Positions 26,701 to 33,882 of a stretch of DNA of 64,000 bases are shown here, one piece after another. Each line of letters opens with the position of its first letter. The first letter of the stretch is position 1. The notes under the pieces were generated by a model. That model had not been told where the DNA came from. It was given only the letters and a program-made list of their open reading frames with translations, and searched no databases. The stretch spans positions 1-64,000 of the forward strand of contig CAZUJF010000005.1 of the NCBI GenBank assembly GCA_964619955.1. The letters run 5' to 3'. Position numbers and translations under genes: made by a program. Source of the stretch: JACQFK01 sp964619955. GTDB lineage: Bacteria > Planctomycetota > MHYJ01 > JACPRB01.

Positions 26701-26893
26701 CGGAGCTTTTCCTGACCGCCTGCTGTTTGAGGCGCTCCAGTTCGGCGTCCGGATCGGGCAGGTGGGTGAGCAGGCTGCGGACGCAGTCCGGGCAGGCCAC
26801 CTGGGCGCCGACGCGGAAGGCTTTGCCCTTTTCGAAGTCGGATCCCAGGAGGCGGTTCTGGCACTTGAAGCAGTAGACGATTTCTTGACCCAT
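23771..26893 (-). CDS. Membrane-anchored PA14 protein with N-terminal zinc ribbon
   Basis: 1040 aa. The N-terminus has two CxxC pairs (C8/C11 and C34/C37), a zinc-ribbon-like motif, then a charged linker, one transmembrane helix (about 104-126), a Pro-rich stretch and a coiled-coil/helical region (about 165-270, 300-370). The C-terminal half holds a SLA1/SHD1-like strand region (WAKGSKVKLEFIG...), an unusual FFFFSEDLAGTGTF segment, a PA14 domain (about 760-880: GYVHPPASGEYVFWIASDDHSELWLSTD) and a C-terminal domain of unknown type. It is probably anchored by the single helix, with the zinc ribbon inside and PA14 outside. It abuts the PVC haem gene tail to tail (TAG/CTA). Confidence 0.8.
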   Translation of the reverse strand: MGQEIVYCFKCQNRLLGSDFEKGKAFRVGAQVACPDCVRSLLTHLPDPDAELERLKQQAVRKSSGGSSGRIPIVRSPSPESSAKLRAIPRTPAPAAPAPAKSRAALWIGAGVGALVVLILLIAALSGGSKPPPPPPDHVSVTGPPGPKPPAPAPPPVPAPAPEPPKSFAQELDEIDALTLPLIQKEQLREAALMLDAARKRRENPEWIRALDGRIQKLDAAARRLAQPLIDLAVAAAKRKDAAQVEQLRGRVEALGVATASEDFEKAVDAAEPPAVPGTPPKPKPKPKPAPPKPAPPKPATPLDTYRAAWAKALGPAASRDYAASLLQVRQIAAALTDAAAKKEAEEDLADLKLAADALAEVPKLLPRWAKGSKVKLEFIGESGTTELLEGAILDAGPRGVALQAEGGVLDVPAGEIGAGSVAALLALRGDKRPTDARAAALLAALDGQSASSLPDKWKSLPRTPDPAEGEIRRRFWAAEEDFAAMKTRGAAGEIYAVLLAKPSAFALRNKAFLEDRLAATRDFFFFSEDLAGTGTFSPSSSSKIESFWYSTADSAAGKAAGNALEVEVGVQAGAAYKAWVYAGGCCQEVFTFYLQGSGLSGPSAKNPRETVTAEPGGEEWIAVKPPAAGLKKKHSDHTGPKEPDRWVWVELGPLKFAAPGPKKLRLLSEQKGFSVAYLAVSAVRSGQPREGEVKELLKSRPPVDLSPTGTILREIYRGIGGDAIGGMTGSAKFKEGKPDLSGPITHIDSWSMGNDYGCRIRGYVHPPASGEYVFWIASDDHSELWLSTDDTPAKKQRLCGLNHAVDQRKWDADPGQQKSSPVTLVGGKRYYIEVLQKQGGGNEHVAVGWQLPGGALERPIPPSRLSPYGGLLSRRTPRPSFRPSSPEGPLVKSAHIGGTGGSDFSDAPQPRMFLRGFRYSLTGPGNLNALQPLYTGASGEGEGGKFGKGGLGLEIVAKPGYAVGGMVARGTDRLNAFKLVFMRISGARLAAPDRYESDWIGHRGGGEELTLGGDGTPVLGLFGSAGDEIDGAGLLLLGK

Positions 26894-26974
26894 GCGCTCA
26901 GGGCGGCCGCCGCGCCTTCTCCCGCTTTCTATAGGATACTCCGCGGACTGGGTTTCGACGCCCTTAAACGTTGA

Positions 26975-27051
26975 GCCCGCCGTGAGAGGCCTCGATTCCT
27001 TACGGCGGGCGAAACCCTCCGAAGCCCACGCCTCAAGGGGCGAAGGAGGGT
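26975..27051. repeat. Two intergenic hairpins upstream of the PA14 gene
   Basis: GCCCGCCGT (26975-26983) pairs perfectly with ACGGCGGGC (27002-27010), and the stem can extend by three more pairs. ACCCTCC pairs with GGAGGGT ending at 27051. With the stem at 27062-27091, three hairpins lie within 120 bp. The opening TTGAGCCCGCCGT recurs at about 36177, so this is a small dispersed structured repeat or a set of terminator-like elements. No T-tract follows. Confidence 0.45.
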
Positions 27052-27061
27052 GGACTCGAGT

Positions 27062-27091
27062 CGCCCGTCAGGAAAGGGGTTCTGACGGGCG
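27062..27091 (-). terminator. Hairpin after the AraC-family gene
   Basis: A 10-bp perfect stem (CGCCCGTCAG / CTGACGGGCG) with a 10-nt loop starts 2 nt after the stop codon of the AraC-type gene. The position suggests a transcription terminator or mRNA 3'-end stabiliser, but it lacks the T-run of a classical intrinsic terminator. Confidence 0.5.
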
Positions 27092-27093
27092 GC

Positions 27094-27927
27094 TCAAACG
27101 TGCAGGTACTGGCGGCGGAACTCGCGGGGGCTGGCCCCCTTCAGCGCCAGGAAGCGCCGGTTGAAATGGGAGAGGTTCTGGAAGCCGCTGTCGAAGGCGA
27201 TCTCGGACACGGAGCGCGTGCCTTCGATGAGCTCCCGGCAGGCGCGGCCGATGCGCAGTTCCGTGAGATAGCCCACCAGGGTCTTGCCGGTGGCGCGCTT
27301 GAACGCGCGGGTGAAGGCGGGGATGGACAGGTGGGCGAGGGCCGCCGCCTCGGGCAGCGTGATCCCCTCCGTGAAGCGGGCGTCGAGGACGCGGCAGACG
27401 GCGTCGATGCGCCCGGAGGCGCTCGGACGCGGACCCGGCGTGTAGGCGCGGCTGGCGAGCGGGACCGCCCGGCGTTCGCGGGCCAGGCGCCCGAGGAAGT
27501 CCAGCAGTCCGAGGTAGCGCGCCGGCCCCGCCCGGCGTTCGAGGTCCTTCATCCGCGCCGCCAGGCCGCGTCCGGGGAAGCGCAGCCCCCGCGAGGCGCG
27601 TTCCAGCAGCGCCCGCACGGCGCGGAACTCGGGCGCGGCGGGGACCAGGTCGTTCCGGAACTGGCAGAAGAGGGCCTCGTGCAGGCCGCCGCGGGCCGGG
27701 TCGGAGGCCCAGGTGTGCGGCAGGTGGGGGCCGAGCAGGACGAGGTCGCCGTCGGCGTACGGCTCGACGGAATCGCCCACGAAGCGCCGTCCGCGGCTCC
27801 GGAGGATGAGCGTGATCTCGAATTCGGGGTGGAAGTGCCAGGCGAAGCCGAAGCCGCGGTCCCGCCGCCGCCGGCAGAGGAACGACGCCCCGCTCTGGGG
27901 GGCGACCTTCTCCAGGTAGGCCAGCAT
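27094..27927 (-). CDS. AraC-family transcriptional regulator
   Basis: 277 aa from the ATG at 27927 (MLAYLEKVAPQSGASF); an upstream in-frame start would overlap the divergent promoter. Residues about 15-110 form a cupin-type sensor (FAWHFHPEFEITLILRSRGRRFVGDSVEPYADGDLVLLGPHLPHTW), including the His-rich strand usual for sugar-sensing members. The C-terminal 100 residues carry two helix-turn-helices (TLPEAAALAHLSIPAFTRAFKRATG and SVSEIAFDSGFQNLSHFNRRFLALKG). It is divergent from a PhyH dioxygenase gene, the most likely target. ACGATC repeats in the shared spacer are candidate binding sites. Confidence 0.9.
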   Translation of the reverse strand: MLAYLEKVAPQSGASFLCRRRRDRGFGFAWHFHPEFEITLILRSRGRRFVGDSVEPYADGDLVLLGPHLPHTWASDPARGGLHEALFCQFRNDLVPAAPEFRAVRALLERASRGLRFPGRGLAARMKDLERRAGPARYLGLLDFLGRLARERRAVPLASRAYTPGPRPSASGRIDAVCRVLDARFTEGITLPEAAALAHLSIPAFTRAFKRATGKTLVGYLTELRIGRACRELIEGTRSVSEIAFDSGFQNLSHFNRRFLALKGASPREFRRQYLHV

Positions 27928-27929
27928 GA

Positions 27930-27954
27930 TACGATCGTACCTGAACGGACGATC
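27930..27954. promoter_or_regulatory. Candidate operator between the AraC and PhyH genes
   Basis: TACGATCGTA (27930-27939) is a 10-bp palindrome. ACGATC occurs at 27931-27936 and again at 27949-27954, 18 bp on, and GATCGT/ACGATC also form an inverted pair. The cluster sits directly upstream of the AraC start, within the shared divergent spacer, as expected for an autoregulating AraC-type protein. Confidence 0.4.
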
Positions 27955-28040
27955 CAAAAGTATCAATAATGCATCAGCCCGGCGTGGCCCGCCGGGCGTC
28001 GGCGGGGCATACTGCGGCGGCTGATTACGAGGAGGCACTC

Positions 28041-28871
28041 ATGAGCGCCACGCTGGCCCCGGCCCGGACCGAGATCGACGCGCCCTTCCGTCTCACGGAG
28101 GCGCAGATCCGCTTCTACCGCGAGAACGGCTTCGTGAAGCTCAAGGACGTCTTCGGCGCGGAGACGCTCGCGTATTACGGGCGCGAGATCACCCGGAAGG
28201 TCCACGAGCTCAACACGCTGCACCTGCCGATGGAGCAGCGGACCACGTACCAGAAGGCCTTCCTCCAGGTCATGAACCTCTGGACGAAGAGCGGGCTCGT
28301 GAAGGAGTTCGTCTTCGGGAGGCGGCTGGCGCGGATCGCGGCGGAGCTCATGGGCGTGACGGGCGTGCGGCTCTACCACGACCAGGCGCTCTACAAGGAG
28401 GGGAAGGGCGGCTTCACCCCCTGGCACGCGGACCAGTATTACTGGCCGATGGCGTCGGCCCATTCGGTCACCGCGTGGGTGCCGCTGCAGGACACGCCGA
28501 TGGAGTTGGGGCCGCTCGCGTTCTCGCCGCGCACGCACCTGACGGATCTCGGACGCAACCTGCCCATCAGCGACCAGAGCGAGACCCAGATCGAGCGCAA
28601 GTTCAAGGAGGGGGGCTTCACGATGTCCGAGGAGCCCTTCCGGCTCGGCGAGGTCAGCTTCCATGCGGGCTGGACCTTCCACCGCGCCGGCCGCAACCTC
28701 AGCGAGCGCCCGCGCGAGGTGATGACCGTGATCTACATGGACGAGGCCATGCGCCTCGCCGCGCCGCGCAACGAGAACCAGCAGGCCGACCGGGAGGCCT
28801 GGTGTCCCGGCGCCGAAGTCGGGGAGCTGATCGACACGCCGCTCAACCCGGTGCTGTGGACGGCTTCCTAG
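28041..28871 (+). CDS. Phytanoyl-CoA dioxygenase (PhyH) family protein
   Basis: 276 aa; ATG at 28041 with GGAGG 6 nt upstream. The sequence shows the PhyH pattern: FRENGFVKLKDVFGAETL, the iron ligands HAD (His129, Asp131) in TPWHADQYYW, and the distal His214 in WTFHRAG with an Arg near by for 2-oxoglutarate. These are Fe(II)/2-oxoglutarate-dependent oxygenases; the substrate in bacteria of this kind is usually unknown. No signal peptide, so cytoplasmic. It is divergent from an AraC-type regulator, suggesting induction by its substrate. It ends in the tetranucleotide CTAG that is also the stop of the convergent gene. Confidence 0.9.
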   Translation: MSATLAPARTEIDAPFRLTEAQIRFYRENGFVKLKDVFGAETLAYYGREITRKVHELNTLHLPMEQRTTYQKAFLQVMNLWTKSGLVKEFVFGRRLARIAAELMGVTGVRLYHDQALYKEGKGGFTPWHADQYYWPMASAHSVTAWVPLQDTPMELGPLAFSPRTHLTDLGRNLPISDQSETQIERKFKEGGFTMSEEPFRLGEVSFHAGWTFHRAGRNLSERPREVMTVIYMDEAMRLAAPRNENQQADREAWCPGAEVGELIDTPLNPVLWTAS

Positions 28872-29296
28872 GATTTCTTGCCGGCAGGGATGCGCGCGCG
28901 CACGTAGAGGCCCGTGATGAGGCCGAGCACCGCGGGCGGGATCGCGGCCCGGCTCAGGAGGAAGGCCTGAAGCTCCTCCCAGTTCACGGCGACGTTCTTC
29001 GCCTTCCACCAGCTGATCGCCGCCGTGAGGCCTGAGAACGCGCCTGAAAAGACCAGCAGGCCGAGGATGAGGCCCGCCACCATCATCGCCCCCGCGCCGA
29101 GGCCCCAGCGGGCGAGGCGGCCGGAGAGGGACGCGGTGACCCAGCCCGACGCAAAGGCGCCCGTGGTGGCGGAAATCGTGTCCCGGAGCTCCGTCTCGGT
29201 CACGAACCAGCAGACCGCCCACTGGCCCAGCGCCCAGAGGAGGGCGGCGCTCCAGACGGGGGTCTTGGGTCCCTTGGACTTCTTCTCAGCACCCAT
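28868..29296 (-). CDS. Small integral membrane protein
   Basis: 142 aa with a Lys-rich N-terminus (MGAEKKSKGPKTP) and three or four hydrophobic segments (about 15-32, 40-58, 65-90, 115-133). No family is recognised. The start has no obvious ribosome-binding site. Its stop shares the CTAG with the convergent PhyH gene, leaving no room for a terminator. It might be a DUF4199-like or transporter-accessory type protein, but nothing in the sequence decides this. Confidence 0.65.
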   Translation of the reverse strand: MGAEKKSKGPKTPVWSAALLWALGQWAVCWFVTETELRDTISATTGAFASGWVTASLSGRLARWGLGAGAMMVAGLILGLLVFSGAFSGLTAAISWWKAKNVAVNWEELQAFLLSRAAIPPAVLGLITGLYVRARIPAGKKS

Positions 29297-29381
29297 CCTT
29301 TTACTTTACCACCCCGTCCCGGGCTCCGCTCCGGGAAATGTTTACAGGGCCCCGAACCCCGGGTATGAATGACGGCCATCT

Positions 29382-30359
29382 ATGAAGACGCTGCGAATCG
29401 CGCTGCTCCTGCTGCTCGGAGGCTGCTCCCTGACGGGGCTCAGCCCCGCCCCCATCCGCGTGGGGGCCTACCTCGACGCCGAGCCCGCGCTCATCTTCGA
29501 GGCGGCGGACGCGGGCGTCACCGCGGTCTGCCTCCCCGCCGTCGCGGGCCGCATCGTCCACTACAGCCTGGGGGGCGAGAACATCCTCTGGAACAATCCG
29601 GACGCCCAGGGCAAGGACCGTCCGCAGGGCGGGTACGGGCTGGACCTGGGGCCGGAGATGCGCGGCCTGCCGCGGCACGCCGCGATCTGGGAGGCGCCTC
29701 ATCAGTGGGGCCTGCTCGCCGGCGGCGTGGCGACCGTCGCCAGCGGGGCGGACGCCGCCCTGGGCATGAAGGTCGACAAACAGCTGGCCCTGGATGCCGC
29801 GACGGGCAATCTCGAGATCATCCAGCGCATGCGCAACATCTCCGGCGCGGAGCAGGCCTACTGCATCTGGGACCGCACGCTCTGCAAGTCCGGCGGCTGG
29901 ACGCTGATCCCGCTCAACCGCAAGAGCCGCTTCCCGGCCCGCTGGGCGCTCGGCAAGCGGATCACCCCCGCGAAGTGGGAGTACGACGGGGTCGCCCCCT
30001 CGCATCCGAACATGAAGGTGATCGACGACCTGCTCGTGGTGCGCTCCATCGGGCCCGAGCAGAAGGTCGGCGCCGACTCCGACGCCGGCTGGATCGCCTA
30101 CATCCGCGGGCGGCTGCTCTTCGTGAAGTACTACCCCTACACCGCGGACGGACTCTACAGCGACGGCGGCCTCTCCGTGGCGCATTACTACAACGACCGC
30201 ATCGCGGAGCTGGAGCCCATCAGCCCGGAGATCAAGCTGCCGCCCTCGTCGGACTACACGTTCCCCGAACGCTGGACCCTGACCCGCCTGGAGCAGGAAC
30301 CCCGGACGGCCGAGGAGGCCGCCGCGATCGCGGAGCTCGTGCCCTCTTCGCCGTTCTGA
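29382..30359 (+). CDS. DUF4380-type lipoprotein
   Basis: 325 aa with a lipobox (LLLGGC, Cys at about 15). The mature protein (AVAGRIVHYSLGGENILWNNP, GGYGLDLGPE, WGLLAGG..., LEIIQRMRNISG, SHPNMKVIDDLLVVRS, GRLLFVKYYPY) follows the DUF4380 pattern, a galactose-mutarotase-like beta-sandwich that may bind sugars. The start ATG at 29382 lacks a strong ribosome-binding site. The next gene begins 15 nt after its stop, so the two are probably co-transcribed. No catalytic residues can be assigned. Confidence 0.7.
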   Translation: MKTLRIALLLLLGGCSLTGLSPAPIRVGAYLDAEPALIFEAADAGVTAVCLPAVAGRIVHYSLGGENILWNNPDAQGKDRPQGGYGLDLGPEMRGLPRHAAIWEAPHQWGLLAGGVATVASGADAALGMKVDKQLALDAATGNLEIIQRMRNISGAEQAYCIWDRTLCKSGGWTLIPLNRKSRFPARWALGKRITPAKWEYDGVAPSHPNMKVIDDLLVVRSIGPEQKVGADSDAGWIAYIRGRLLFVKYYPYTADGLYSDGGLSVAHYYNDRIAELEPISPEIKLPPSSDYTFPERWTLTRLEQEPRTAEEAAAIAELVPSSPF

Positions 30360-30374
30360 GGCCGTAGGTTAGTC

Positions 30375-31433
30375 ATGAAGACGCTCGCCGCGCTGCTGCT
30401 CCTCGCGGGCACGCCCCAGGAGCCGCGTTATCCCGTGCTGCCCCTCGGTTCGGCGGCGCCGGACTTCGACCTCCCCGGCGCGGACGGCAAACGCTGGCGC
30501 CTGCAGGACTTCGCCGCGCACAAGCTGCTGCTCGTCGTCTTCGACACGGTCCACTGCCCGACCTCGCAGAACTACGAGGAGCGGCTCAAGAAGATCTTCG
30601 AGGACTACAAGGACAGGGGCGTCGGCATGATCGCGATCTCGCCGAATTTTCCGCCGGCGGTCCGCCTCGACGAACTGGGCTACTCGGACCTCGACGATTC
30701 GCTGGAATCCATGACGATCCGCGCGCGGGACCACAAGATCCCGTATCCGTTCTGCTACGACGGCGAGCCGAACAAGGTCTCCCAGGCCTACGGCCCCAAG
30801 GCCACGCCCCACTGCTTCCTCTTCGACGCGGAGCGGAAGCTGCGCTACCAGGGAGGCGTGGACGACAACGAAAACGTGGCGAAGCTGAAGGTCTCGCATC
30901 TCCGCAACGCGCTCGACGCGCTGCTCGCCGGCCAGCCGCCGCCGGCGGCCGAGACGAAGGTCTTCGGCTGCTCGACCAAGTGGCCGCACAAGGTCGGCGC
31001 GAACGAGGAGTACAACGCGCGCATCGCCGCCGAGCCGGTCGCCGTGGAGGCCACGGACGCCGCCGCGCTGGCGGAACTGCTCAAGAACGACTCCGGCAAG
31101 GTTCGGCTCATCCACGTCTGGTCGCCGGCGGACGCCTCGCAGCTCCCCGCGCTGGTCACGATGCACCACATGTACCGCCGGCGCAACTTCCAGCTGCTGC
31201 TGGTGGCCGTGGGTCCCGCGGACTCGAGGGAGGCCGTGCTCGCGGCGCTCAGGAAACAGGCGCCGGCCGCGTCCAACCGGAACCTGCTGGCCGCGGATCC
31301 CGCGCCGCTGGCGCCCGGGACGTATCTGATCGGCGCCGCGAACGAGGTGCTGCTGCGCAAGCAGGGCGCGCTCGACCTGCTCGAGCTGCGCCGTGCGATC
31401 GTGCGGAACCTGAAGGAGGACCGCCTCCGCTAG
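30375..31433 (+). CDS. Redoxin-domain protein with a second thioredoxin-like domain
   Basis: 352 aa. A short hydrophobic N-terminus (MKTLAALLLLAGT) suggests export. Residues about 24-180 are an AhpC/TSA-Redoxin domain (GSAAPDFDLPGADGKRWRLQDFAAHKLLLVVFDTVHCPTSQ, then GVGMIAISPN and ATPHCFLFDAERKLRYQGGVDDN). Cys61 is the peroxidatic-type Cys; the position of the resolving Cys in a CxxC is Ser64. The C-terminal half (about 200-345) repeats a thioredoxin-like fold (KVRLIHVWSPADASQLP) with no Cys. This double arrangement occurs in exported planctomycete redoxins. It ends in CTAG, shared with the convergent BI-1 gene. Confidence 0.8.
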   Translation: MKTLAALLLLAGTPQEPRYPVLPLGSAAPDFDLPGADGKRWRLQDFAAHKLLLVVFDTVHCPTSQNYEERLKKIFEDYKDRGVGMIAISPNFPPAVRLDELGYSDLDDSLESMTIRARDHKIPYPFCYDGEPNKVSQAYGPKATPHCFLFDAERKLRYQGGVDDNENVAKLKVSHLRNALDALLAGQPPPAAETKVFGCSTKWPHKVGANEEYNARIAAEPVAVEATDAAALAELLKNDSGKVRLIHVWSPADASQLPALVTMHHMYRRRNFQLLLVAVGPADSREAVLAALRKQAPAASNRNLLAADPAPLAPGTYLIGAANEVLLRKQGALDLLELRRAIVRNLKEDRLR

Positions 31434-32188
31434 TCCCGCTTCTGGAGCTTGGACAGCAGCCGCAGGACCTCGAGGTAGAGCCACACCAGGGTGACGAGCA
31501 GCGCGAAGCCGCCGTACCACTCCATGAACTTCGGCGCGCCGTCGCGGGCGCCGCGTTCGATGAGGTCGAAGTCGAGGATCAGGTTCAGCGTCGCGATCCC
31601 CACCACGAAAAGGCTGAAGCCGATGCCGATCGCCCCGCCCTGGTGGATGAAGGGGATCGACATGCCGAACATGCCCATGATCCAGCTGGCCAGGTAGAGG
31701 AGGCCGATGCCGCCCGTCGCCGCCATCACCCCCAGCGTGAAGCGCGGGGTGGCGCGCAGGATCTTCATCGAGAACAGGACGAGCATGACCAGGAAGAGGG
31801 CGAACGTGAGGCCCACGGACTGCAGCACGATGCCCTTGAAGCGCATCTCGGCGAAGGCGGAGACGCCGCCGAGGAAGAGCCCTTCGAGGGCCGCGTAGAG
31901 CGGCGCCAGGATCGGGGACGCCGTCGGCTTGAACATGATCACGAGCGCCAGGACCAGGCCGCCGATGAGGCCGCCCATCATCCAGGGCAGCACCGCCGAC
32001 ACTTCCCGGCCCGCCGAGAAGAAGCGCGACCAGGTCCAGATCGCCGTGCCCGAGGCGATCGCGACCAGCAGGAACGTCTTGTTCAGCGTCCCCTGCACGG
32101 TCATCGCGGCCTCGCTGCGGACGGCCTGCGCCGCATGGCGGCCGAAGAAGTTGTCCGAAAGGGCCGGGTTCGACGTGCGCATGCTCAT
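31430..32188 (-). CDS. Bax inhibitor-1/YccA family membrane protein
   Basis: 252 aa; ATG at 32188 with GAGG upstream. Seven hydrophobic segments and the motifs FLLVAIASGTAIWTW, APLYAALEGLFLGGVSA, AATGGIGLLYLASW and LDFDLIERGARDGAPKFMEWYGGFALLVTLVWLYLEVLRLL are typical of the large Bax1-I subgroup (PF12811). Family members are membrane proteins linked to calcium leak or protease control; the bacterial role is poorly known. The conserved Asp pair near the end (DFDLIE) is present. It stands alone, facing the redoxin gene. Confidence 0.9.
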   Translation of the reverse strand: MSMRTSNPALSDNFFGRHAAQAVRSEAAMTVQGTLNKTFLLVAIASGTAIWTWSRFFSAGREVSAVLPWMMGGLIGGLVLALVIMFKPTASPILAPLYAALEGLFLGGVSAFAEMRFKGIVLQSVGLTFALFLVMLVLFSMKILRATPRFTLGVMAATGGIGLLYLASWIMGMFGMSIPFIHQGGAIGIGFSLFVVGIATLNLILDFDLIERGARDGAPKFMEWYGGFALLVTLVWLYLEVLRLLSKLQKRD

Positions 32189-32232
32189 GAGATCCTCTTT
32201 CACTCAACGCCGGGGGGCCGCCGGTCCATTCC

Positions 32233-33870
32233 CTACTTCAGCGGCCGTCCCAGCAGGTCCACGTTCTGGATCTTGAACTCCACCTCGAACTGGGCGAGGT
32301 TCTCGTACATCTTGGCGACGATCCTCCCTTTCGCGGGGAACTTCCCCTGGATCGAGAAGGTGAAGACGGTCGAATCTCCGCCGCTCATGTAGCCCGAGCG
32401 CTGCACCTCGAGCGGCTTGCCCTGGGCGTCGAGGAACTCGACGGCCTCCAGCGCGTCGGGCGCGACCTCGATCTTCAGCTCCATCTGCTCGGACTTCCCG
32501 TCGAACTCGTCCTTGGCGATCTTGTCGATGGAGGCGCCGAACGCCTTGCCCCTGGTGCCCGCCTTGAAGTCGGCCAGGCCGAGGTCGACCGCCTTGATCT
32601 TGCCGCCCACCGTGTAGGTCAGCGTCCCGGAGACCTCCTTGATGCCGCGGGCCTTGGGGGAGGGCGCCTTCATCTGGGCGTCGAAGACGACGGCCGCCTT
32701 GTCCTCGGAGAGGTGCGGGAAGTGGATGGAGCGGTCGAACTCGCGCTCGGGCAGCAGGTCCTCGCCGTTGTCCGTCACGGCCTTGCTGAGCAGCCCCTCC
32801 TTGATGCCCAGCACGGCGCCGGGCAGTTCGGCGACGAGCGCGAGGGTCAGGCCCTCGGACATCGAATTCAGCGGCGAGATGCCGCGCTCGCGGTCCTGGA
32901 AGTGGACGAGGCGCGCGCCGCCGACCTTCACGGACTTGAGCGGGCCGCCCTTGGAGGGGGCGGCCGCGGCGAGGGGTTTCCTGCCGCCCTCGCCGGCGCC
33001 GAAGGGCGCGCGGAGCGCCTCCATGCCCGCGCGGGCGGGGGCGGCCTCGGCCTCGTAGTCGAAAAGCGCCTTGAGCGGGGCCTTCACGACCACGCGCGGC
33101 GGCCCCTTCGACCCGAACATCTTCTCCAGGAACGCGTCGTCCTCGAAGGGGTTGCCCTCGTTCATGTCCTTGCCCGACTCGAGCTGCCGGCGCATGAAGG
33201 CGTCGTCCATCATCATCTCGTCGATGGCCTTCATCATCGCCTTGCCCTCGAGGGCGATCTCGACGCTGCCGGGCCCCGCCGCCTTGAAGATGCCGGAGGC
33301 CCCGACGGCGCCCGGGACGTTGATCTTCGTCTTCATGCGGAGATCCTTGAGGAAGGTCTCCATGAAGGCCTTGCCCTGCTGGTACTTGGCGCGCTCCTCG
33401 CGGATCTTCGCCTTGATCTGCTCGTCCGTGAGCTTGCCCGCCTCGGGCGCCGCGCCGCCGCGTTTCGCCTTCCGCTCGTCCTTGAGCTCGAGGACGAAGC
33501 CGCCCTGGCCGTCCTCCTGCAGCCCGAGCTCGGGGCCGGAGGACTGCATGCCCAGGACGTTCAGCTTGAGGCCCTTGAGGTCCTTGAAGTAGGCGGTGCC
33601 GGTGAACGAGACCTTGCCGTCGTCGCGGAGCTTCGCCTCCACGCCGGTCCAGGCGTCGACGCCCTGGGACTTCTCCAGGGTCTCGCGCGCGGCCTCCTTC
33701 ATCGCCTGCTCGGGCGGCTTCTTGTCGTTGCCGAAATCGATGCGCATCGGGGTGCCGACGGCGACGATGCGGACCTTGCCGGAGCCGTCGGCGTTGAGCG
33801 TGAACTCCTGTTCGGTGTCGAGGCAGCCGGCGGCGGCGATTCCCAGCAGGACGGCGAAGGCGAGCTTCAT
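32233..33870 (-). CDS. Large lipoprotein of unknown function
   Basis: 545 aa; ATG at 33870 behind AAAGGGAG. Lipobox IAAAGC puts the lipidated Cys at about residue 16, followed by LDTEQEFTLNADGSGKVRIV, the opening of a family of planctomycete lipoproteins with unknown role. Two long Lys/Glu/Met-rich helical regions (about 50-170 and 205-260, including DEMMMDDAFMRRQLE) alternate with beta segments; the C-terminal 140 residues read as a beta-sandwich (LTYTVGGKIKAVDLGLADF, VFTFSIQGKFPAKGRIVAKMYEN). I do not recognise a named domain. It is a single gene. Confidence 0.75.
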   Translation of the reverse strand: MKLAFAVLLGIAAAGCLDTEQEFTLNADGSGKVRIVAVGTPMRIDFGNDKKPPEQAMKEAARETLEKSQGVDAWTGVEAKLRDDGKVSFTGTAYFKDLKGLKLNVLGMQSSGPELGLQEDGQGGFVLELKDERKAKRGGAAPEAGKLTDEQIKAKIREERAKYQQGKAFMETFLKDLRMKTKINVPGAVGASGIFKAAGPGSVEIALEGKAMMKAIDEMMMDDAFMRRQLESGKDMNEGNPFEDDAFLEKMFGSKGPPRVVVKAPLKALFDYEAEAAPARAGMEALRAPFGAGEGGRKPLAAAAPSKGGPLKSVKVGGARLVHFQDRERGISPLNSMSEGLTLALVAELPGAVLGIKEGLLSKAVTDNGEDLLPEREFDRSIHFPHLSEDKAAVVFDAQMKAPSPKARGIKEVSGTLTYTVGGKIKAVDLGLADFKAGTRGKAFGASIDKIAKDEFDGKSEQMELKIEVAPDALEAVEFLDAQGKPLEVQRSGYMSGGDSTVFTFSIQGKFPAKGRIVAKMYENLAQFEVEFKIQNVDLLGRPLK

Positions 33871-33882
33871 CGGGGACTCCCT

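Noticed and set aside
23904..26864. 986-codon minus-strand frame overlapping the PA14 gene in another phase
   Set aside because: Shadow frame; only the other phase shows zinc ribbon, transmembrane and PA14 features.
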